Shown: piece after piece, positions 8,002-17,010 of the stretch
How positions within the stretch are numbered: position 1 is the stretch's first letter
How the letters are laid out: each line of letters begins with the position of its first letter
From: Pirellulaceae bacterium
Lineage (GTDB): Bacteria; Planctomycetota; Planctomycetia; Pirellulales; Pirellulaceae
Direction: 5' to 3'
DNA: 39,006 bases
NCBI GenBank assembly: GCA_023382975.1
Contig: JAHDXO010000082.1
Coordinates: 1-39,006, forward strand
The notes under the pieces: generated by a model
What the model was told of the DNA's origin: nothing
The model's database searches: none
What the model saw: only the letters and a program-made list of their open reading frames with translations
Position numbers and translations under genes: made by a program

Positions 8002-9084
8002 CTACTCCAGTTCCGCAAATTCGCACAGACTGGCGTTTAGCACGGATTGCGGACAGCTCCAGACCAGGAAGAACAGGGCTTCGCGGGCCCAGCGTCCGGC
8101 GGGGTGCCCGGTGACATAGCCCGCGCCTTTGGCCGCGGCCAACGCGGCTTGGGTCGCCCGCAGCGCCAAGTCATTCGCGCGGTGGCGAAGTTCCTCGTTC
8201 GTACCGACCGGCTCGCCCGCGGCGGCGGCCAACAGGGCGTCGCACAATCGCTGCCACTGGTCCCGCAATGCTTCGCTCGGCGCGGCGATTTCGCTCCGCT
8301 GTTGGCCCTCGGTTTCCAGGAACTTGATCGCCGCGCCGGCCAGGCCCGCGGCGAGCGTCGATGTCTGCAAGCCGCCCGATCGAGCGCCGACGCCCTGTTT
8401 CATGACGGCTTCCACCGGTCCCACCAGCAGGTATTCGTTCGCAATATGGACGCGATGGCAGGCCACCGGACCCGTTTGGCTGGCGGACAGACCGATCAGC
8501 CGCAGCGGATCGGCGACCTCGACGCCCGCCAAGTCGGTCGGCAGCGCGACCAGGATTTGTCGTCCGTCATCCAGCGTCGCCCCCATCACGATCAGGTCCG
8601 CGTACGGCGATCCGGTCACCCAGGGACTTTGGCCGTCCAACACGAATCCATGCTCGGTCGGCTCGGCGCGCAGCGCCGGTTGCGCCAAGTGACGACGGCT
8701 GGTGGTCAAGTGCGAGATGCCGACTGTCGCAAACCGTTGGCCGGAGACCAAGTCGGGCAGCAGCCTCTGTTTGATCGGCTCGTTTTGCTCGTTCATCGCG
8801 ATCCGGCGGCAGGCCCCCATCCGCTGAGTGATGATAAACGTCGTCGTCAGACAAGCCTCGCTCAGTCGCAGATAGCCACGGATGATATCCGCATCGCTCC
8901 ATTCCAGGCCGCCGTAGGCCTTCGGGACGAACCACCGGTAGACGCCGTATTCTCCGCACAGGGCCAACTGATGGCCTGGCCACGCGTCGGGCATGTCCAG
9001 CTCGGGTGCCATTTCCGCCAATTGATCGACCAGTTCGTCCAACCGTCTGTCCTGGGGACGGATGATCTGCGCGTTGTCGTCCAT
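8002..9084 (-). CDS. Acyl-CoA dehydrogenase-like flavoprotein
   Basis: A 360-aa protein with the N-terminal helical and middle beta domains of acyl-CoA dehydrogenases. Recognisable segments are YRWFVPKAYGGLEWSD near residue 50, GISHLTTSRRH near 125 (the flavin-contacting strand) and DGQSPWVTGSPYADLIVMGA near 155, the usual xxxKxWVTxxxxAD region. The C-terminal helical domain is short, and I cannot find the usual catalytic Glu in a YEG-type motif. Its end (TGHPAGRWAREALFF) is closer to the flavin-dependent monooxygenase branch of the superfamily. A non-dehydrogenase activity is therefore possible. ATG 9084 is preferred over an in-frame TTG at 9105. It is transcribed away from the phosphorylase gene. 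Confidence 0.8.
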   Translation of the reverse strand: MDDNAQIIRPQDRRLDELVDQLAEMAPELDMPDAWPGHQLALCGEYGVYRWFVPKAYGGLEWSDADIIRGYLRLSEACLTTTFIITQRMGACRRIAMNEQNEPIKQRLLPDLVSGQRFATVGISHLTTSRRHLAQPALRAEPTEHGFVLDGQSPWVTGSPYADLIVMGATLDDGRQILVALPTDLAGVEVADPLRLIGLSASQTGPVACHRVHIANEYLLVGPVEAVMKQGVGARSGGLQTSTLAAGLAGAAIKFLETEGQQRSEIAAPSEALRDQWQRLCDALLAAAAGEPVGTNEELRHRANDLALRATQAALAAAKGAGYVTGHPAGRWAREALFFLVWSCPQSVLNASLCEFAELE

Positions 9085-9209
9085 GGATTTTGTACCACTT
9101 GACAATTCGGGGCTGCTGAAAGTAACAAAACCCGTTATAACTTAATGCCTTCCGGCGAAAAACACCCTCACCATCCGGAATTCGGTGTTGTCCAAAACAG
9201 GAACTCAAA
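9085..9209. promoter_or_regulatory. Divergent promoter region between acyl-CoA dehydrogenase and glgP
   Basis: This 125-bp gap separates two divergent genes and is clearly richer in A+T than its surroundings. It contains the palindrome GTTATAAC (9134-9141), which reads as a -10-like TATAAC on both strands, and a TTGACA at 9099-9104. The spacing between these boxes does not make a canonical promoter, so exact starts are not assigned. Confidence 0.35.
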
Positions 9210-11420
9210 ATGAATAAGAATACTACTGTAGGTGGTCGTGTATCATCCTACACATACGGAGAATTTGGCAGCGAAATGACCGCGCAAGCACTTTACGACA
9301 AATGCATGGCTCTGGCTCGCAATCTGTGGTGGTCTTGGCATCCGGAAGTTCACAGCCTGTTTCGCGATCTGGACCCCATTCGCTGGAGGCAGTTGGACCA
9401 CAATCCGATCGCACTGCTTCACGAGTTCACTCCGGAGCGACTGGCCTCGCGCGCCTCGGAGATGGTGCTCCACAGCCGCATCAACTACCACTTCCGGAGA
9501 CTGAAGGAATACGTTTCCGAACGCCGCAAGACCTGGGGCATCGAGAATGCCGGGGTCTTGGGCGCTTTTCCGGTGGCGTATTTCTCGGCCGAATTCGGCA
9601 TTCACGAGTCGATCGGTATCTATTCGGGCGGCCTGGGGGTTTTGTCGGGCGATCACATCAAGAGTGCTAGCGGCTTGGGCGTGCCGCTGGTCGGCATCGG
9701 CTTGTTCTACACGCAAGGTTACTTCAAGCAGAAACTGAACCAGGACGGTTGGCAGGACGAAGAGTACATCAACAACCGGGTGGAGAACCTGCCGATCGAA
9801 CCGGCGCTGGGCGCCGACCAGACGCCGATCACGGTCCAGATCGACACGCGAACCGGGCGGTTGCTGGCCAAGGTTTGGCGGATGAACGTGGGGCGGGTCA
9901 AGCTGTATCTGCTGGACTGCGACGTTGAAGGCAACCAGCCGGACGACCGGAAGCTGACCAGCCGGCTGTACGGAGGCGACGTGCGGACGCGCATCCGCCA
10001 GGAGCTGGTACTGGGCATCGGCGGGGTTCGGGCCCTGCGGGCGCTGGGAATCCGCCCCGGCGTGTATCACTTGAACGAAGGGCACAGCGCCTTTGCCACG
10101 CTCGAGGCGGTTCGCGAGCGGATGCAGGACGACGGGCTTCCGTTCGACGACGCGCGCCGCGAAGTCGTACGTCAGACGGTCTTCACGACACACACTCCGG
10201 TGCCCGCGGGGCATGACCGGTTTCACCGCGATTTGACCGAAGAGCATCTTGGTCCCCTGCGGGATGCGCTGGGGATCTCCCATCAGCAGTTGCTGGGGCT
10301 GGGCCGCGTCGATCCGCACAACGAGCATGAAGACTTCTGCATGACCGTGCTCGGTTTGAAGATGTCCCGCCGCGCGAATGCCGTCAGCCAATTGCACGGT
10401 CACATCAGCCGCCGCATGTGGGCGCACCTGTGGCCCTGGCGGGTGGACGAGGAGATTCCGATCGGCCACATCACCAACGGCGTGCATGTTCCCAGTTGGT
10501 TGGCGTGGCAGATGCGCCAGTTGTACGACCGCCATTTCCCCGACGGTTGGTTCCAGGGCATGGGCTTGCCCGAGGCGTGGCAGCACATCCACGACGTCGA
10601 TCCGGGCGAGCTGTGGGAGACGCACAACTCCTTGAAGAACCTGCTGCTGTCGTTTGTCCGGCGGCGGGTCAGCCGCCAGTGCCGCCGCCGCCAGGAGAGC
10701 GACCAGGTGGTCGAGGCGGCGCGGAACATCCTGAATCCCAGCATCCTGACGATCGGATTCGCGCGCCGTTTCGCCACGTACAAGCGGGCCGACCTGATCT
10801 TTCAAGACCTGGACCGGCTGGACGCGCTGGTCAACAACCCCGAGCGGCCCGTGCAGTTCATTTTTGCGGGCAAGGCGCATCCGCGGGACGAACCCGGCAA
10901 ACGGCTGATTCAGAGGATTGCCAACCTGCGACAGGACCCGCGCTTCTGCGAGCGGGTCGTCTTCATCGAGGACTACGACATCAACGTCTGCCGCCATCTG
11001 GTTCAGGGCGTCGACGTCTGGCTGAACAATCCGCGGCGTCCGCTGGAGGCTTCCGGCACCAGTGGCCAGAAGGTGGTGCTGAACGGCGGGCTGAACCTCT
11101 CGGTGCTGGACGGTTGGTGGGCCGAAGCCTACGACGGAGCGAACGGCTTCGCCATCGGTCACGGACGCAGCCATGCCAGCGACCATGAAACGGATCGCCG
11201 CGACGGGCTCAGTCTGTACGAAGTTCTGGAGAATCAGGTGATCCCCATGTTCTACGACCGGGACGTGGACGGCTTGCCGCACCGCTGGATCAAGCGGATG
11301 ATGAATTCGATCAGCACGCTGGCCTGGCGGTTCAGCGCGCACCGCATGGTGATGGACTACACGCGGTGCATGTATGTTCCGGCGGCGGGTGGATTGAGTT
11401 GCGACATGGACCGCCGCTGA
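9210..11420 (+). CDS. glgP: Alpha-glucan (glycogen/starch) phosphorylase
   Basis: A 736-aa GT35 phosphorylase of the short alpha-glucan phosphorylase type (TIGR02094-like). It releases glucose-1-phosphate from glycogen or related glucans using pyridoxal phosphate. The N-terminus has the ARNLWWSWHPE signature, then VAYFSAEFGIHES, IYSGGLGVLSGDH and HLNEGHSAFATLE. The PLP lysine should be K621 in GTSGQKVVLNGG, followed by LNLSVLDGWWAEAYDG. It ends a little after this core, shorter than the roughly 850-aa members. A weak AGGAA lies 7-12 nt before the ATG. It heads a tightly packed run (33 nt to the peptidase gene) that goes on to accB, accC and a glycosyltransferase. Confidence 0.95.
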   Translation: MNKNTTVGGRVSSYTYGEFGSEMTAQALYDKCMALARNLWWSWHPEVHSLFRDLDPIRWRQLDHNPIALLHEFTPERLASRASEMVLHSRINYHFRRLKEYVSERRKTWGIENAGVLGAFPVAYFSAEFGIHESIGIYSGGLGVLSGDHIKSASGLGVPLVGIGLFYTQGYFKQKLNQDGWQDEEYINNRVENLPIEPALGADQTPITVQIDTRTGRLLAKVWRMNVGRVKLYLLDCDVEGNQPDDRKLTSRLYGGDVRTRIRQELVLGIGGVRALRALGIRPGVYHLNEGHSAFATLEAVRERMQDDGLPFDDARREVVRQTVFTTHTPVPAGHDRFHRDLTEEHLGPLRDALGISHQQLLGLGRVDPHNEHEDFCMTVLGLKMSRRANAVSQLHGHISRRMWAHLWPWRVDEEIPIGHITNGVHVPSWLAWQMRQLYDRHFPDGWFQGMGLPEAWQHIHDVDPGELWETHNSLKNLLLSFVRRRVSRQCRRRQESDQVVEAARNILNPSILTIGFARRFATYKRADLIFQDLDRLDALVNNPERPVQFIFAGKAHPRDEPGKRLIQRIANLRQDPRFCERVVFIEDYDINVCRHLVQGVDVWLNNPRRPLEASGTSGQKVVLNGGLNLSVLDGWWAEAYDGANGFAIGHGRSHASDHETDRRDGLSLYEVLENQVIPMFYDRDVDGLPHRWIKRMMNSISTLAWRFSAHRMVMDYTRCMYVPAAGGLSCDMDRR

Positions 11421-11453
11421 CGGGGAAGTCGCTCGTAGAAAGGTTGGATCGCC

Positions 11454-12545
11454 ATGCCCGATTTCGAACGTCGCCGCGGACGCCTCCGTCACCTGCTGCA
11501 AAAAGCGGGCGTCGGGGGCCTGCTGGTCACCAACTCGACCAACGTCACCTACTTGACCGGCTTTACCGGCGACGACAGCTACCTGCTGCTGACGGCCGGC
11601 GACGCGGTGTTGTTGAGCGATTTTCGTTTCGTCGAGCAATTGGAGCAGGAATGCCCGGGCCTGGACGTGTCGATTCGCAAGCTGGGAACCGAGATGTCCG
11701 AAGCGGCCGCGGCGGCGGTGCGGGCGTGCAAGGCCAGCCGGTTGGGCGTGGAAGCCGCGTCAATGTCGGTAGACCTGTTCCTGCGGCTGTCGGAGAACCT
11801 GGCGGAGGTCGAGTTCGTGCCGACCAAACACTTGGTCGAGCAATTGCGCGAGATCAAGGACCGCGACGAGATCGCCGCCATCCGCGAAGCGATCGCCATT
11901 GCCGAGCGTGCGTTGGCCGTCGTGCGGGCCTCGCTCACGCCCGAGCAGACCGAGAAGGAGATCGCCAGCGAATTGGAGAATCAGATCCGGCGTTTCGGGG
12001 GCTCCCGCTGCAGTTTCACACCGATTGTCGGCGTTGGCCCGCGCGGCGCCTTGCCGCACGCGACCCTTTCCGACCGGCGGATGGGAGAAAGCGATTTCGT
12101 GCTGATCGATTGGGGGGCCGTGGGATCGCTGTACGTCAGCGACTTGACGCGCGTGCTGGTCACCGGTAAAATCCCCCCCAAACTTGAGAAGATCTACAGC
12201 ATCGTGCTCCGCGCGCAGCAGGCCGGCATCGCCGCGATCAAACCCGGTGCCGTCATGCAGGATGTGGACGCCGCGGCTCGCAAGGTGATCGAAGACGCCG
12301 GATACGGCAAACGGTTCGGTCACGGCCTGGGGCACGGCATCGGGCTGCAGGTTCACGAGTTGCCGCGACTGGCCGCCAACCAGCAGCGAGAACTGAAAGC
12401 GGGCATGGTGGTCACGGTCGAACCGGGGATTTATCTTCCCGGTTGGGGCGGCGTGCGAATCGAAGACGATATCCTGGTGACGCGGACGGGACACGAGGTG
12501 CTGAGCAGCTTCCCCCGCGAGTTCGCCGACTGTGTGCTGAAGTAG
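11454..12545 (+). CDS. Xaa-Pro aminopeptidase (M24 family)
   Basis: A 363-aa metallopeptidase with a creatinase-like N-terminal domain (VTNSTNVTYLTGFTGDDSY) and a pita-bread catalytic domain. All five dinuclear metal ligands can be placed: D219 (IDWGA), D230 (SDLTR), H294 (FGHGLGHGIG), E323 (VEPGIYL) and E337 (RIEDDI). It removes N-terminal residues preceding proline in the cytoplasm. An AAAGG lies about 12 nt before the ATG. In many bacteria this gene precedes efp and accBC; here efp is absent and accB follows after 29 nt. Confidence 0.94.
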   Translation: MPDFERRRGRLRHLLQKAGVGGLLVTNSTNVTYLTGFTGDDSYLLLTAGDAVLLSDFRFVEQLEQECPGLDVSIRKLGTEMSEAAAAAVRACKASRLGVEAASMSVDLFLRLSENLAEVEFVPTKHLVEQLREIKDRDEIAAIREAIAIAERALAVVRASLTPEQTEKEIASELENQIRRFGGSRCSFTPIVGVGPRGALPHATLSDRRMGESDFVLIDWGAVGSLYVSDLTRVLVTGKIPPKLEKIYSIVLRAQQAGIAAIKPGAVMQDVDAAARKVIEDAGYGKRFGHGLGHGIGLQVHELPRLAANQQRELKAGMVVTVEPGIYLPGWGGVRIEDDILVTRTGHEVLSSFPREFADCVLK

Positions 12546-12574
12546 CATCGGCTTTTTGCCAACCGGAGAATCCT

Positions 12575-13072
12575 ATGACCGAAACCCAGTCCCCAGCCGA
12601 CGACGTGTTCGACTTGGGTCGAATCCGCGACTTGATCGAGCTGATGAAGGAGTTCGATCTGAACGAGATCGACCTGCGTCAGCAGGAGCAGCGGATCCGT
12701 CTGTGCCGCGGCGGACCGCCTGTGGCGCCGGTCTTTGCTGCTCCGCAGCCAGCGGCCGTGTCCGCACCCGCGGTGGCTCCGTCGCCCGCGCCGGCCAGCG
12801 AAGCGCCTCGGCCCGCCGAGAACCCGAATCTGGTGCTGATCCGCAGTCCGATGGTCGGCACCTTCTACTCGCGGGCCAATCCCAAGGCCGAGCCGTTCGT
12901 CAAGGTGGGCGACCGGGTCGACAAGGAAACGACGGTATGCATCGTCGAGGCCATGAAGGTGTTCAACGAAATCCCGGCCGAAATCAGCGGGCGGGTCGTG
13001 GCTATGCTGGTCGACGATGAAGAGGCCGTCGATTTCGGCAGACCGCTGTTCAAGATCGATACCAGTAATTGA
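12575..13072 (+). CDS. accB: Biotin carboxyl carrier protein of acetyl-CoA carboxylase
   Basis: A 165-aa BCCP, the biotin-carrying subunit for malonyl-CoA synthesis. It has an N-terminal helical segment (IRDLIELMKEFDLNEIDL), a Pro/Ala-rich flexible linker at residues 49-82, and a C-terminal biotinyl domain. The biotinylated lysine is K128 in EAMKVFNEI; the residue after K is Val where Met or Leu is most usual, a mild variation. The protein ends with the expected RPLFKIDTS strand. GGAGA at 12565-12569 supports ATG 12575 rather than an upstream in-frame start. accC follows after 19 nt, the standard accBC arrangement. Confidence 0.96.
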   Translation: MTETQSPADDVFDLGRIRDLIELMKEFDLNEIDLRQQEQRIRLCRGGPPVAPVFAAPQPAAVSAPAVAPSPAPASEAPRPAENPNLVLIRSPMVGTFYSRANPKAEPFVKVGDRVDKETTVCIVEAMKVFNEIPAEISGRVVAMLVDDEEAVDFGRPLFKIDTSN

Positions 13073-13091
13073 CGGCCGGTTCGGAGCTGAC

Positions 13092-14435
13092 ATGTACAAA
13101 CGCATCCTGATTGCCAACCGCGGCGAAATCGCTCTCCGCATCATTCGCGCCTGCCGGGAAATGGGCATCGAAACCGTCGTCGTCTACAGCGAAGCGGATC
13201 GCGAAGCCGCCTATCTGCAGATGGCCGACGAAACATACTGCATCGGCCCGGCCAAGAGCGCCCACAGCTACCTGAGGATCGACCGCGTGATCAGCGCCGC
13301 CGAAGTCGGCAACGTCGAGGCGATCCATCCCGGGTACGGGTTTCTGGCAGAGAACGCCCAGTTCAACGAGGTCTGCCGCAGTTGCAACATCGATTTCATC
13401 GGTCCGACCCCCGAAGCCATGGACATGCTGGGGGACAAGAACCAGGCGCGGCGGCTGGCCCGCGAAGCCAAAGTCCCCGTCGTGCCGGGCAGTCCGGGCT
13501 TGTTGGAAAGCGAAGAGGAAGCACTGCGAGTCGCGCACGAGATCGGGTTCCCCGTCCTGGTCAAGGCGACCGCCGGCGGCGGTGGCAAGGGAATGCGGGT
13601 GGCCGGAAACGACCTGGCGCTGAAAACCGGTTTCGTCCAGGCTCAGAACGAGGCCAAAGCGGCGTTCGGCAATCCGGCGGTCTACCTGGAGAAGTACATC
13701 GAACGGCCTCGGCATGTCGAAGTGCAGATCCTGGCTGACCATCACGGCAACGTTGTCCATCTGTGGGAGCGCGATTGTTCGACCCAGCGGAGGCATCAGA
13801 AGCTGATCGAAGAAAGCCCCGCGCCCACCCTGCCCAACGAGACACGCGCCGCCATCTGCGAAGCCGCCGTGCGGTTGATCAAACTGGCCAATTACACCAA
13901 CGCGGGTACGGTCGAGTTCATCGTCGACCAGGACAACAAGTTCTACTTCATCGAAGTCAACGCGCGCATCCAAGTCGAACATCCGGTAACGGAACTGGTC
14001 ACTGGAATCGACTTGATCAAATCGCAGATCATGGTCGCAGCCGGTCAGCCCCTGCCCTTCTCCCAGGACCAGATCCCGCAGAACGGATGCGCGATCGAAT
14101 GCCGGATTAACGCCGAGAAGTGGGAACGCAACTTCCAGCCGAACCCCGGCCGCATCGATTCCATCTTCTACCCGGGCGGGCCCGGAGTTCGTTTCGATTC
14201 GCATGTCTACGCCGGATACACCGTCCCGCCGCACTACGATTCGATGATCGGGAAGCTGCTGGTCCACAAGCCGACGCGCAGCGAAGCGATCGCCTGCATG
14301 CAGCGGGCGTTGGACGAACTGCGGGTCACGGGGATCGAGACCACCGCGCCGTTCCACCGCCGTCTGCTCGCTCACGGGGATTTCGTCGAAGGCCACGTCG
14401 ACACTGGATTCGTCGAACGAACCTGGCTTGCGTAA
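13092..14435 (+). CDS. accC: Biotin carboxylase subunit of acetyl-CoA carboxylase
   Basis: A 447-aa ATP-grasp enzyme, the usual length for AccC, which carboxylates the biotin on AccB. Recognisable parts are the start MYKRILIANRGEIALRI, the pre-ATP-grasp HPGYGFLAEN, the glycine-rich loop KATAGGGGKGMR, the ERDCSTQRRHQKLIEESPAP segment and the active-site strand FIEVNARIQVEHPVTE. The usual EMN(T/P)R motif reads EVNAR. GGAG at 13083-13086 supports ATG 13092; the frame is open upstream into the end of accB but that extension is not conserved-looking. Confidence 0.97.
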   Translation: MYKRILIANRGEIALRIIRACREMGIETVVVYSEADREAAYLQMADETYCIGPAKSAHSYLRIDRVISAAEVGNVEAIHPGYGFLAENAQFNEVCRSCNIDFIGPTPEAMDMLGDKNQARRLAREAKVPVVPGSPGLLESEEEALRVAHEIGFPVLVKATAGGGGKGMRVAGNDLALKTGFVQAQNEAKAAFGNPAVYLEKYIERPRHVEVQILADHHGNVVHLWERDCSTQRRHQKLIEESPAPTLPNETRAAICEAAVRLIKLANYTNAGTVEFIVDQDNKFYFIEVNARIQVEHPVTELVTGIDLIKSQIMVAAGQPLPFSQDQIPQNGCAIECRINAEKWERNFQPNPGRIDSIFYPGGPGVRFDSHVYAGYTVPPHYDSMIGKLLVHKPTRSEAIACMQRALDELRVTGIETTAPFHRRLLAHGDFVEGHVDTGFVERTWLA

Positions 14436-14471
14436 ACGCCAAGCGATGAACCGCTTCCTCCTGGGAATCCC

Positions 14472-15644
14472 ATGCCCGGCCAACTGCGAGTCCTGTTTGC
14501 GATCGGCTCCTTGGCCGGGGGCGGCGCCGAGCGGCAAACGCTGTTGTACTTGCGCCACTTGGACCGCCAACGGTTCGCGCCGCAACTGTACCTGACGTAC
14601 CGCCAAGGCGAATTGTTGGATCAGGTTCCCTCCGACGTGTCCGTGTCGGCTTTCTGGGACCGGCATCGGTTTCCCCGCTGGAACGTTCCCGGCCGCATCC
14701 ATCGCTGGCAGGCCCGCGATCTGGCCCGCGTCCTGGCCGAACGGGACATCGACGTGCTAGTGAGCGTCACCTTTCTGGCCACCCTGGTCGCCGGTTCGGC
14801 GGTTCCGCAACGCCCCACCCCTTGGCTGGCCGTGGAAATGGCCGATCCGCGCCGCGATTTGGCCAACGAGGTCAAGCGGTTCCGCTGGCTCAAACGATGG
14901 CATTTGACCCGCGCCTACCGGCTGGCGGACCGCGCGGTGGCGGTGTCGGAAGGAGTCCGCGAAGGTTTGATGGCCATGTATCGGCCGCCCGCCGACCGGT
15001 TGGCGGTTCTGCCCAACTTCATCGACGTGGACGACGTGGACCGGCGTGCCGCCGAGCCGGCGCCGGATCTCGATCCCGATCGTTTCCATTTGGTCACCGT
15101 AGGGCGTTTGAATCCGCAGAAAGGCCATCTGGATCTGTTGCGGGCCATGACCCAACTGGTTCATCGCCGACGACTCGACCGTCTGCACCTGCATCTGCTC
15201 GGACAAGGGCCGTTGGAGGCCAAACTCCGTGATTTCGTCGTCCGCCACCAGTTGCAGAACCACGTGACCTTTGCCGGCTACGTAAGCAACCCGCTGCCGT
15301 ACGTCAAACGTTGCCAGCTATTCTGCCTGCCATCGCTTTACGAAGGCCTGCCGCTGGCGCTGTTGGAAGCCATGGCGTGTACGGTGCCTGTGCTGGCCAC
15401 CGATTGTCCGAGCGGGCCACGCGAGGTTCTGGCCGATGGCCGCTTCGGCCGACTCGTCCCCGCCGCGGATCCCGAGGCTCTGGCCGACGCCATCGCCGAC
15501 GCCATCGCCCAACCCGATACCGTACGACAGATCGCCCGATCTGCCCGCCAGCGGGTGGTCGAATGCTACTCCGCAACCGCGGTGATCGGTCGATTGGAAA
15601 AACTACTGATCGGCTGTTCCGATCTCCAGCGGCGTGGAAATTAA
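14472..15644 (+). CDS. Glycosyltransferase family 4 protein
   Basis: A 390-aa GT-B retaining glycosyltransferase. The N-terminal domain opens VLFAIGSLAGGGAERQ, the usual GGAE loop. The C-terminal nucleotide-sugar domain has VGRLNPQKGHLDLL, HLLGQGPLEAKL and the EX7E motif in LYEGLPLALLEAMA. It probably transfers a sugar from a nucleotide donor onto a lipid or polysaccharide acceptor at the cytoplasmic face of the membrane; donor and acceptor are unknown. It lies 36 nt downstream of accC and is probably the last gene of that run. Only a weak GGGAA precedes the ATG. Confidence 0.92.
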   Translation: MPGQLRVLFAIGSLAGGGAERQTLLYLRHLDRQRFAPQLYLTYRQGELLDQVPSDVSVSAFWDRHRFPRWNVPGRIHRWQARDLARVLAERDIDVLVSVTFLATLVAGSAVPQRPTPWLAVEMADPRRDLANEVKRFRWLKRWHLTRAYRLADRAVAVSEGVREGLMAMYRPPADRLAVLPNFIDVDDVDRRAAEPAPDLDPDRFHLVTVGRLNPQKGHLDLLRAMTQLVHRRRLDRLHLHLLGQGPLEAKLRDFVVRHQLQNHVTFAGYVSNPLPYVKRCQLFCLPSLYEGLPLALLEAMACTVPVLATDCPSGPREVLADGRFGRLVPAADPEALADAIADAIAQPDTVRQIARSARQRVVECYSATAVIGRLEKLLIGCSDLQRRGN

Positions 15645-15770
15645 GGTCAGATTGCTGAATGGCTACTCTTGGCAACTGGCCCCGCCCCATTAAATCGGTT
15701 ATGCTACACCAAATCCAAATGGTTTGTGGGATGGGGTCGGTTTCGAGACTCTGGATGATGGGCGAAGATC

Positions 15771-16085
15771 ATGGCACGTAAAGTCGTCAACCGCAAGGAA
15801 TTACGCGAGGAAGTCGAAGCCGCGGAGCGAGCTGGCCTCGACACCGCGGTCGAGAAGAAGAAACCGGCCGCCAAGGCGCCGGCGAAACGGAAGAGCCGAG
15901 CGAAGGATCCGGTAGACGTCCGGATGCGGGTTTTCTGGGGCGTTTTCAACCAGGCCATGAAGCCCGTGGCGATGTTCGATCACAATCAGAAGAAAGCCGC
16001 CGAGAAGAAGGCGGCCGCTCTGAGCCAATCCGGCAAAACGCCGCATTATGTCCAGAAAGTCAAACAGGTCATCGACGAGCCGTAG
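15771..16085 (+). CDS. Small lysine/alanine-rich basic protein
   Basis: I do not recognise a named family. The 104-aa product has an acidic-basic N-terminal helix (VNRKELREEVEAAERAGLD). A Lys/Ala/Pro-rich stretch at residues 29-45 (KKKPAAKAPAKRKSRAK) resembles the tails of bacterial histone H1-like or nucleic-acid-binding proteins. A more ordered region follows (VRMRVFWGVFNQAMKPVAMF) and then another Lys/Ala-rich helix. A nucleic-acid- or RNA-binding role is a guess from composition. An AAG-rich site precedes ATG 15771. The lipoprotein gene follows after 58 nt. Confidence 0.75.
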   Translation: MARKVVNRKELREEVEAAERAGLDTAVEKKKPAAKAPAKRKSRAKDPVDVRMRVFWGVFNQAMKPVAMFDHNQKKAAEKKAAALSQSGKTPHYVQKVKQVIDEP

Positions 16086-16143
16086 ACACTCGGAGAGAAT
16101 CGCCCCGAAAGAGTCGCTCGAACCACCGCAGGAGCTGATCGCG

Positions 16144-16839
16144 ATGAAATCGTACGGGCAGTTGCAGAGCTTCGTTTGGGTTGCCTTTGCCACGGTCTTG
16201 GCCTTGTCGGGATGTGGTCCCAGCGGATCGACGTCCGGCGATCGGTCTGGGTCGAGCGCCGGTGGTTCGGCGGGTGGGTCCGATAGCGGTTTCGAGCAGT
16301 TGATCGGCCAATACATGCCACCCCTGGAAGGCGGAAAGCTCGAGATTGCTCCGCCGAAGGAATGGAATTTCAGTCGTGCAGGCAGCGAGTATTTGGTCGG
16401 TTTCCACCCGTCCAGCAGTTCGCTGAACGACCTTCCCCGCATCTTGATTTCTGCGGAAGCTTCGCCGTTTGCCGGGGTCGACGACCTGCAGGCGTCCAAC
16501 GCGGAACAGGTGGTCCAGGCGGTGAAGGCCACCCTGGCCAGCGATCAGATGAAGTCGCCCCCTACCGCCGTGACGTTGGGTGGCCGGACCTGGATCGAGC
16601 ACGTGGGGTTGGGGAAAAGCCGCAACGCCTTGGTGGCGCGTCAGGTCTTGCAGACGGTGGTGGGAGGCCGTTTGTACAAGATTCGTCTGGAAGTATTCGA
16701 CCGGCACTTTGGCAACCAGCGGAAAGCCGGCTACGCTGTCGCGGCCAGCGCCAAGTTCCATACCTCGCCGTCCGGCGACGCCGCCGAGCCAGTCGAGCCT
16801 GCGGCCGATTTGCCTCTTGAGACCGGTTCAGACAACTGA
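16144..16839 (+). CDS. Predicted lipoprotein of unknown function
   Basis: A 231-aa exported lipoprotein. The signal peptide ends in a clear lipobox (LALSGCG, cysteine near residue 23). A Ser/Gly-rich linker of about 25 residues typical of lipoproteins follows. The mature domain (FEQLIGQYMPPLEGG onward, with FSRAGSEYLVGFHPSS and LEVFDRHFGNQRKAGYAVAASAKF) looks like a single compact beta-rich domain that I cannot assign. The start at 16144 is supported by AGGAG at 16130-16134; an upstream in-frame start would bury the signal peptide. Confidence 0.8.
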   Translation: MKSYGQLQSFVWVAFATVLALSGCGPSGSTSGDRSGSSAGGSAGGSDSGFEQLIGQYMPPLEGGKLEIAPPKEWNFSRAGSEYLVGFHPSSSSLNDLPRILISAEASPFAGVDDLQASNAEQVVQAVKATLASDQMKSPPTAVTLGGRTWIEHVGLGKSRNALVARQVLQTVVGGRLYKIRLEVFDRHFGNQRKAGYAVAASAKFHTSPSGDAAEPVEPAADLPLETGSDN

Positions 16840-16883
16840 CGCAGCTTGCCTGAACGGATCTAAACCGGTAGTTGAAGTTGCGC

Positions 16884-16967
16884 GTAGCCGAATTCGTGAG
16901 AATTCGGACGTGTTTCGCGGGGGGACGGCCACCAACTCAGAGTCCGAATTCTCACGAATTCGGCTAC
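16884..16967. repeat. REP-like inverted pair, GTAG type (copy 1)
   Basis: Two perfect 26-bp arms (16884-16909 and 16942-16967) are inverted around a 32-nt spacer. Each arm reads GTAG, then an 8-bp palindrome with a GTGA loop (CCGAATTC-GTGA-GAATTCGG). This is the GTAG-plus-hairpin layout of REP elements. It sits between the convergent lipoprotein and uvrA genes, like most REPs in extragenic space. A second copy lies at 21989-22052. Confidence 0.8.
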
Positions 16968-17010
16968 TCCCCGTCGAAAAACGCAACGTCAAAGAAACCG
17001 TTCGGCACCC

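Noticed and set aside
9243..11639. A 798-aa antisense frame over glgP, and similar ones at 1621-3564, 3667-5808, 29738-31900 and 36122-38230
   Set aside because: All are shadows of confident genes, with low-complexity basic translations and no ribosome binding sites or motifs.
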